From Granulicella sp. dw_53 (GTDB taxonomy: Bacteria; Acidobacteriota; Terriglobia; Terriglobales; Acidobacteriaceae), in contig NZ_JAAVUR010000003.1 in assembly GCF_018449545.1 (NCBI RefSeq), forward strand, positions 248,001 through 312,000: 64,000 nt of DNA, in the 5' to 3' direction. Positions 56,297 to 64,000 of the stretch are shown here, piece by piece. A program made the translations under genes and the position numbers. Under the pieces are notes generated by a model that was not told the origin of the DNA, did not search any database, and was given only the letters and a program-made list of their open reading frames with translations. Every line of letters begins with the position of its first letter. Within the stretch, counting starts at the first letter, position 1.

Positions 56297-56686
56297 TTAG
56301 GCTGCTGCCTTCTCGCGGGTGGCCTTCGCTTCGGCCAGGGCAGACTTTGCCTGGATGGCGAGGGTGGCGAAGCCAGCGGCGTCGTTGACGGCGATGTCGG
56401 CGAGGATCTTGCGATCGAGGCCGTTGCCAGCGAGCTTGAGGCCGTTGATGAAGGTGGAGTAGCTCATGCCGTTAATGCGGCAGGCAGCGTTGATACGCAC
56501 GATCCAGAGGGCGCGGTACTGGCGCTTCTTCTGCTTACGGCCGGTGTAGGCGAACATGAGTCCGCGCTCGACGGCCTCCTGGGCTGCCTGATAGAGCTTG
56601 GATTTCGTGAGGAAGTAACCACTCGCGCGCTTGAGGATCTTCTTGCGGCGGTCGTTACGTTTTGTACTCCGTTTTACACGGGGCAT
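56297..56686 (-). CDS. rplT: 50S ribosomal protein L20
   Basis: Binds 23S rRNA early in 50S assembly. The 129-aa protein begins [21 protein letters not shown] and contains [36 protein letters not shown] and YSTFINGLK, all L20 hallmarks; it has a short Ala/Lys-rich C-terminal extension. AGGAG precedes the ATG at 56686. It lies 205 nt after rpmI, much further than the usual spacing. Confidence 0.98.
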   Translation of the reverse strand: MPRVKRSTKRNDRRKKILKRASGYFLTKSKLYQAAQEAVERGLMFAYTGRKQKKRQYRALWIVRINAACRINGMSYSTFINGLKLAGNGLDRKILADIAVNDAAGFATLAIQAKSALAEAKATREKAAA

Positions 56687-56711
56687 CGTACTTCTCCTTT
56701 TGCGAACTGCG

Positions 56712-56844
56712 GTTAAGCGGCTGGAGGAAAGGTGTCCTCTTCACGCGCTATGCAACTTCAAGTCTCGGTGGATGGCTGACGCTCATCCAGGGGCCGTGAA
56801 CGCTTTGACTGACCCTTTGCTTTGTTAAGCGGCTCGACTTGAAG
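56712..56844 (-). promoter_or_regulatory. Structured rpmI-rplT spacer, candidate L20 control region
   Basis: Within the 205-nt gap, CTTCAAGTC (56756-56764) is the exact complement of GACTTGAAG (56836-56844), able to form a long-range stem around 71 nt. GTTAAGCGGCT occurs twice (56712-56722, 56824-56834). In other bacteria L20 represses its own operon by binding such RNA; that role here is inference. Confidence 0.45.
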
Positions 56845-56891
56845 ACTTGTCCCTACCTGAAGGCTAAAAGACTTTGCAGTCCTTCGTTACT

Positions 56892-57089
56892 TCACGCGTA
56901 CGGGATCATGCGGGCGACAACCTTGTGATCCGCATCCGAGATGAGCGCCGAACCGCCAAGCTTACGCTTGGTTTTGGTCGCCTTCGAGGTGAGGATATGG
57001 CGCATCTTGGACTGGCCACGCTTGAACTTGCCGGTGCCGGTCTTATGAAAGCGCTTGGCTGCGCCGCTGTGGGTCTTCAACTTTGGCAT
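56892..57089 (-). CDS. rpmI: 50S ribosomal protein L35
   Basis: Small basic 50S protein of 65 aa: [20 protein letters not shown] at the start, then [16 protein letters not shown] and [18 protein letters not shown]. Length is normal. infC, which usually precedes rpmI, is absent here; gyrB is divergent instead, so rpmI-rplT seems to start its own transcript. Confidence 0.97.
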   Translation of the reverse strand: MPKLKTHSGAAKRFHKTGTGKFKRGQSKMRHILTSKATKTKRKLGGSALISDADHKVVARMIPYA

Positions 57090-57127
57090 TGGTGATCCTG
57101 ACGGTGCGTGTTTCTGACAACTTATCG

Positions 57128-57133
57128 ATTATA
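57128..57133 (-). promoter_or_regulatory. rpmI: Probable rpmI -10 box
   Basis: The minus strand reads TATAAT here, 39 nt upstream of the rpmI ATG. No good -35 match lies 17 bp upstream, so the call rests on the exact -10 hexamer and its position. Confidence 0.4.
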
Positions 57134-57263
57134 TACGAGGATTTGAGAGGGGGCAGGATTTTTGGGTGACGGGGCCGAAAGACAGAGGAGAAGGCTTCTT
57201 AAGGCCCTTGCGGGATTGGGTTCCCTGCCGGTCCTAAAGGGTGCAAGCGGGCTGCGGAGATGG

Positions 57264-57269
57264 TATACT
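57264..57269 (+). promoter_or_regulatory. gyrB: Probable gyrB -10 box
   Basis: TATACT at 57264-57269, with only a weak -35 candidate (GTGCAA) 17 bp upstream. It would give a leader of about 117 nt before the gyrB ATG. Confidence 0.4.
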
Positions 57270-57272
57270 TAG

Positions 57273-60035
<2,763 letters not shown>

Positions 60036-60079
60036 GCTTTGTAGCATCGCCTTGGATTTCGAGTATTGATATGCAACTG

Positions 60080-60125
60080 AATCTCCCGGTAGCCCCATTC
60101 AATTGGGGTTGCCGGGAGATTTTTA
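60080..60125 (+). terminator. Intrinsic terminator after gyrB
   Basis: AATCTCCCGG (60080-60089) and CCGGGAGATT close an outer stem around an inner CCCC-attcaatt-GGGG stem, followed by a T-run at 60120-60124. The remaining 150 nt to the HxlR gene holds nothing recognised. Confidence 0.9.
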
Positions 60126-60272
60126 GTTTGGTTTGAGCCGATATCTTTAGACTACTTAGAATTCTTTCTATAACAGGTCGATTTAATAAGTAGTTACCTC
60201 TTAGTCCGCGAAGAAGAGTAGTTATATCTCAGATCGGGTCGATGTCAGGACTTGCTCACAGAGCTAATTGGG

Positions 60273-60653
60273 TTACTTTTTAGTTGTACTGCGAACAACT
60301 GCTTCACACGGAAGGATCTTCTCTGCCTCTTGAAGCTCCTCGGCGTGATGCTGTCCCCATTCATAGAGAAGCGATAAGAGCGGATTCAGGCTCATCCCTA
60401 GTGGGCTTAGGCTATAGTCGACGCGTTGCGGCTCCTCGGGAAAACTCTGTCGAGTGACCAGACCGTGCTCTTCAAGCACCCTAAGTTGCTCGATCAGGAC
60501 TTTCTGCGATATGCCGGCTATCTGGTTTTCTAGTTCGCAGATTCGCTTAGGGCCACTTAGCAAGACATAGATAATGATGGCCTTCCAGCGACCTGAGATA
60601 ACACCCAACGCCCGCTCGATAGGCAGGCCCGATAGTTCTTTTGTGATCTTCAT
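60273..60653 (-). CDS. HxlR-family transcriptional regulator
   Basis: Winged-helix regulator of about 126 aa. GVISGRWKAIIIYVLLSGPKR, the QIAGISQKVLIEQLRVLEEHGLVTR recognition region (split) and VDYSLSPLGMSLNPLL wing/helix are all family typical. ATG at 60653 is preferred to TTG at 60665. It is divergent from an Old Yellow Enzyme gene, resembling YodB/HypR-type thiol-sensing pairs. The only Cys near the HTH (RICELENQ) could be a redox sensor; this is inference. Confidence 0.92.
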   Translation of the reverse strand: MKITKELSGLPIERALGVISGRWKAIIIYVLLSGPKRICELENQIAGISQKVLIEQLRVLEEHGLVTRQSFPEEPQRVDYSLSPLGMSLNPLLSLLYEWGQHHAEELQEAEKILPCEAVVRSTTKK

Positions 60654-60671
60654 CTTACAAACCAATTCGTG

Positions 60672-60691
60672 TGTAGATTAATCAATCTACA
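60672..60691. promoter_or_regulatory. HxlR candidate operator
   Basis: TGTAGATT (60672-60679) and AATCTACA (60684-60691) are perfect inverted arms around 4 nt, placed between the divergent HxlR and Old Yellow Enzyme starts. Confidence 0.6.
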
Positions 60692-60745
60692 GGGCCTAGT
60701 CTACCGCTTATCGGGGAGTACTTACTTCCTGGATAAGGAGTATCA

Positions 60746-61899
60746 ATGCCCGCATTATTCGAAACCCATGCACTTGGAGATGGATTCGTCCTCAAAAATC
60801 GCGTCGTAATGGCGCCTATGACTAGAACGCGGACCTCTGCCTGCGACGTTCCAAATGCTTTGATGGCAACTTACTATGGCCAACGAGCCAGCGCAGGACT
60901 GATCGTGACCGAATCGACCGATGTATCGGTGCATAGCAAAGGATATGGGGGAACGCCCGGTATCTATACGAGTGCGCAGGTCGATGGATGGCGATTGGTA
61001 ACAGACGAGGTCCATCGAAACGGAGGCAGAATCTTTCTGCAGATATGGCACGTCGGGAGGATGGCGCATACTTCCCTGATGCCGAACGGAGAGGCGCCGT
61101 GGGGAGTTACTACGAACAAGCGAGTACGTCCGATGTATTCACGCACAACTCCGATGGCAGGTTGAGATACATGCGCGCGAGCCGTCCTCGACAGATCAGA
61201 ACGGAGGAGATCTCCGGTCTGGTAGATGAATTTGCACTGGCTTTCCGAAACGCTAAGCTGGCGGGCTTCGACGGCGTGGAGATCCATGCCGCCAATGGCT
61301 ATCTGTTCGACCAGTTCATGAATTCAACATTGAACACGCGCGGCGATAGCTACGGTGGACAGACACCACAGACTCGAACACGCTTGCTTCTTGATGTGGT
61401 TGACGCGGCGATACTGGAGTGGGGCGCCGACAGGATTGGCGTGCGGCTCTCCCCGTTTGGAAGATACAACAGTATGCCGAGCGATCCGCATGCCGAAGAG
61501 ACCTTGCTGTATTTGTGCACTCAGTTGAGCCACCGCAAGCTTGGCTATGTGCATATGCTGTATCAACTGATGCCTTCAGGGAATATGGAGGACAGCGAGT
61601 TCAACGAGATACACCTCAGCGATGCTCTTGTGCGAAAGGTGCGCGAGGCCTTTCGCGGGACAGTGATCTGGTGCGGCGGATTTACCAAGAACACTGCTCA
61701 GGCGGCACTGGATACAGGCTGGGTGGATCTGATCGCTTTCGCGAGGCCCTTCGTCGCGAATCCGGATCTCGTGGCACGCTTCAAGAACGATTGGCCGGTG
61801 GCCGATGCCGAGCGGTCCGCCTTCTACACCAGGGATGGCGAGAAGGGATATACCGACTTCTCGAACTTCGTCGCTCCTCTGCTATCACCTGGTAGATGA
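60746..61899 (+). pseudogene. Frameshifted Old Yellow Enzyme-family alkene reductase
   Basis: Two overlapping frames together make one alkene reductase. The first (60746 to a stop at 61163) covers the N-terminus: NRVVMAPMTRTRT and IWHVGRMAHTSLMPNGEAPWG. The second continues in another frame from about 61120: ASTSDVFTHNSDGRLRYM, GVEIHAANGYLFDQFMNS, WCGGFTKNTAQAAL, AFARPFVANPDL, to 61899. A single missing base near 61115-61130 (AACAAGCGAG) would explain the break. All other family motifs, including the His/Asn pair, look intact. It is either a recent pseudogene or a sequencing error. The divergent HxlR gene is its likely regulator. Confidence 0.85.
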
Positions 61900-62083
61900 G
61901 CTGATGGGCCAGTTGCTATCGGAAGGCGCGGCCCTTCGGTGGTGATGCTTTGCAGCCCTGGAACAAAGTTTAAAAGCGCTGAACCGCGTGAGCTAAAGTT
62001 CACTGCGAGGAGTATACTCGCACCACTTTGGACAACAGAATCAGTCTGCTGCGATCTGTGATTCACCGGCGAGGCTATTTCAG

Positions 62084-64000
62084 ATGAACGTTCCCAGCGC
62101 AGGTCTAGTTCCCTCTCCAACTGCCAGTTCAACTCAATGGGCCGCTTCCATTGAGCAGATGCTTCGATACCAGTTCGCTAAGGGCATAAGCAACGTTACG
62201 CCCGACGAGCTCTTTCGAGCGACCGCTGGAACACTTCGTCCGCTTATCATCGACCGAATGCTGGAGACCGCGGCTCGATTCCGCTCCGTAAACGCGAAGT
62301 CGGTCTACTACCTTTCCATGGAGTTCTTGCTGGGGCGTTCGCTGCGTAATAACCTGCAGAACCTCGGCCTCTATAGCGTGATGGAAGACGCTTTAGATGA
62401 GCTTGGCCTACGTCTCTCCGATGTGCTGGAAGTAGAGCAAGACGCTGCGCTTGGCAATGGAGGCTTAGGGCGATTGGCCGCGTGCTTTCTGGATTCACTT
62501 GCCTCGTTGCATATGCCGGGCTTCGGATACGGCATCAACTATGAGTTTGGGCTCTTTCGCCAGGAGTTCGAAGACGGACGGCAGAGGGAGAGGCCCGACT
62601 TTTGGGCCAGTGAGCAATCGCCGTGGCTCATAGAGCATCAAGATCAGGCTCTCACTATTCCTATCTACGGACGCATTGAATATGTCCAGGATCGGCTGGG
62701 GAGCTTTATTCCAGTGTGGATGGACTGGAAGATACTCATCGGCGTCCCCCATGACTTCCCCATCGTAGGTCATGGAGGACGCACCGTGAATACTCTCAGG
62801 CTATTCTCCGCAAGAGCGTCTGATGAGTTTGATATTCGCATCTTCAACGAAGGCGACTACCTGAGAGCGGTTGAGCAAAAGATACAGTCTGAGACGGTGA
62901 GTAAGGTTTTGTACCCGTCCGATGCTGTGGCATCCGGTAGAGATCTGCGGTTTACCCAGGAGTATTTTCTTGTCGCGTGTTCGATGCGGGATATCTTCCG
63001 CCGCTTCTTATCGAGATACTCCCACCCTCGTGAGTTCGCGGGCCAGGTCGCTATCCAGATGAACGATACTCATCCAGCGCTCACCGTGACAGAGTTGATG
63101 CGAACGCTTCTCGACGAGTACGAAATGGGCTGGGAAGAGGCCTGGGAGATTACCCAGGCGACCTGTGGCTATACCAACCACACCCTGATGCCGGAGGCCC
63201 TGGAACGATGGCCAGTGGAGATGTTCGAACGCATCCTTCCACGCCATCTGCAGATTCTTTATGAGATCAATCACCGCTTTCTTGGACAGGTGGCTGAGCG
63301 ATGGCCGGGAGATCGGGGACGTCTGCAACGAATGTCGATTATCGAAGAAGGAGACACGAAGTTGGTGCGGATGGCCAACCTCGCGATCATCGGCAGCCAC
63401 GCCGTTAACGGAGTGGCGGAGTTGCACTCTGAGTTACTTCGCTCGGAGTTAGTTCCGGACTTCAACGAATTCTATCCGGGCCGCTTCGGCAACAAGACGA
63501 ATGGCGTTACTCCCCGCCGCTGGCTGATGCATGCGAACCCGGCGCTGTGTATGTGGATTGATGAACGGATTGGTGATGGATGGCGTGAGGATCTGAACCG
63601 TCTGCGCGAGTTGGAACGGTTCAACCACGATCCGATCTCGCAGCGCGGATTTCTTGCAGTCAAATACGCCAACAAAGAGAAGCTCGCCCGCACCATTCAA
63701 GACTGCACCGGTGTGCGTGTGGATTCGCGAGCCATGTTCGACGTGCAGGTAAAGCGGATTCATGAGTACAAGAGGCAACTACTACACGCTCTCTGCATCA
63801 TCGACGAGTACTTTCGCATTGTGGAGGACGGCATCTCTCCTGTCGTTCCACGGGTTCACATATTTGGCGGTAAAGCTGCGCCCGGATACTTCAAAGCCAA
63901 ACTGATTATTAACCTGATTAATAATATTGCGGCTGTAGTGAATCGCGATCCAAGGGTGGGTGATGCCCTGAAGGTCGTCTTCTTACCGGACTACAAGGTC
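62084..64000 (+). CDS. glgP: Glycogen/starch phosphorylase, 5' part
   Basis: PLP-dependent alpha-glucan phosphorylase releasing glucose-1-phosphate; the gene runs off the window end after 639 codons, about three quarters of the usual 800-850. Seen: YYLSMEFLLGRSLRNNL, EQDAALGNGGLGRLAACFLDS (split), QMNDTHPALTVTELMR, TPRRWL after NKTNGV, VQVKRIHEYKRQLL and IFGGKAAPGYFKAKLI. The PLP lysine lies beyond the edge. The ATG at 62084 has GAGG eight bases upstream. The 184-nt gap before it shows nothing recognisable. The product could feed the glucose-phosphate pathway encoded 14-25 kb upstream. Confidence 0.95.
   Translation, partial: MNVPSAGLVPSPTASSTQWAASIEQMLRYQFAKGISNVTPDELFRATAGTLRPLIIDRMLETAARFRSVNAKSVYYLSMEFLLGRSLRNNLQNLGLYSVMEDALDELGLRLSDVLEVEQDAALGNGGLGRLAACFLDSLASLHMPGFGYGINYEFGLFRQEFEDGRQRERPDFWASEQSPWLIEHQDQALTIPIYGRIEYVQDRLGSFIPVWMDWKILIGVPHDFPIVGHGGRTVNTLRLFSARASDEFDIRIFNEGDYLRAVEQKIQSETVSKVLYPSDAVASGRDLRFTQEYFLVACSMRDIFRRFLSRYSHPREFAGQVAIQMNDTHPALTVTELMRTLLDEYEMGWEEAWEITQATCGYTNHTLMPEALERWPVEMFERILPRHLQILYEINHRFLGQVAERWPGDRGRLQRMSIIEEGDTKLVRMANLAIIGSHAVNGVAELHSELLRSELVPDFNEFYPGRFGNKTNGVTPRRWLMHANPALCMWIDERIGDGWREDLNRLRELERFNHDPISQRGFLAVKYANKEKLARTIQDCTGVRVDSRAMFDVQVKRIHEYKRQLLHALCIIDEYFRIVEDGISPVVPRVHIFGGKAAPGYFKAKLIINLINNIAAVVNRDPRVGDALKVVFLPDYKV

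Noticed and set aside
61105..61135. Programmed -1 ribosomal frameshift in the alkene reductase gene
   Set aside because: No X XXY YYZ slippery heptamer lies in the correct frame and no programmed frameshift is known for this family; a base deletion or sequencing error is simpler.

Overview
The window is a GC-rich chromosomal segment, most likely from a member of the family Acidobacteriaceae (class Terriglobia; Granulicella, Edaphobacter or Terriglobus-like). Two very long Oar-like TonB-dependent receptors with N-terminal carboxypeptidase-regulatory domains, a secreted carboxypeptidase-regulatory-like protein, a complete sugar-catabolic block and many small regulator/enzyme divergons fit that group. 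This assignment comes from gene content, not from a database search. No tRNA, rRNA, CRISPR array, transposase or phage gene was seen.

Layout. 0.1-6.8 kb: secreted proteins (carboxypeptidase-regulatory-like, CAP), a c-di-GMP phosphodiesterase with two trailing PAS domains, cyclopropane fatty acid synthase and an alpha/beta hydrolase. 6.8-8.9 kb: two AraC regulators in a tandem duplication. 9.3-14.3 kb: polysaccharide deacetylase, a large basic-amino-acid decarboxylase and an MFS exporter. 14.3-25.1 kb: divergent regulator/enzyme pairs (MarR/SDR, AraC/NAD-dependent reductase, GlxA-like/haloperoxidase-type hydrolase, TetR/Old Yellow Enzyme), most with a clear inverted repeat between the genes. 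A PEP-CTERM protein, a transglutaminase-like protein, a VOC protein and the tRNA hydroxylase TrhO lie among them. 25.2-29 kb: hemL and purM-purN. 29.4-36.1 kb: TonB-dependent receptor and M1 aminopeptidase. 36.3-37.3 kb: exostosin-like protein. 37.3-48.7 kb: minus-strand carbohydrate block: GH15 enzyme, tkt, rpiA, SDR, HAD hydrolase, gnd, zwf, pgl, glk. 49-56.2 kb: superoxide dismutase, VOC protein, second TonB-dependent receptor and a DprE1/DprE2-like pair. 56.3-60 kb: rplT, rpmI and divergent gyrB. 60.3-64 kb: HxlR regulator, a frameshifted Old Yellow Enzyme gene and glycogen phosphorylase cut by the window edge.

How the genes work together. The GH15 enzyme and glycogen phosphorylase release glucose and glucose-1-phosphate. 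Glucokinase makes glucose-6-phosphate, and Zwf, Pgl, Gnd, RpiA and Tkt carry it through the pentose phosphate pathway, yielding NADPH. That NADPH could feed the many reductases in the window (SDRs, Old Yellow Enzymes, the DprE2-like protein).

The most unusual signal is a non-coding element of about 220-235 bp present three times (9.3, 25.2 and 28.8 kb). It shares a G/C tract, a long imperfect hairpin, a GTTACGG box, an intrinsic-terminator-like hairpin in two copies, and two terminal boxes at fixed spacing. Two copies directly follow hemL and purN in the same orientation. I do not recognise it; it may be a 3'-UTR-type small RNA or a MITE/REP-like element.
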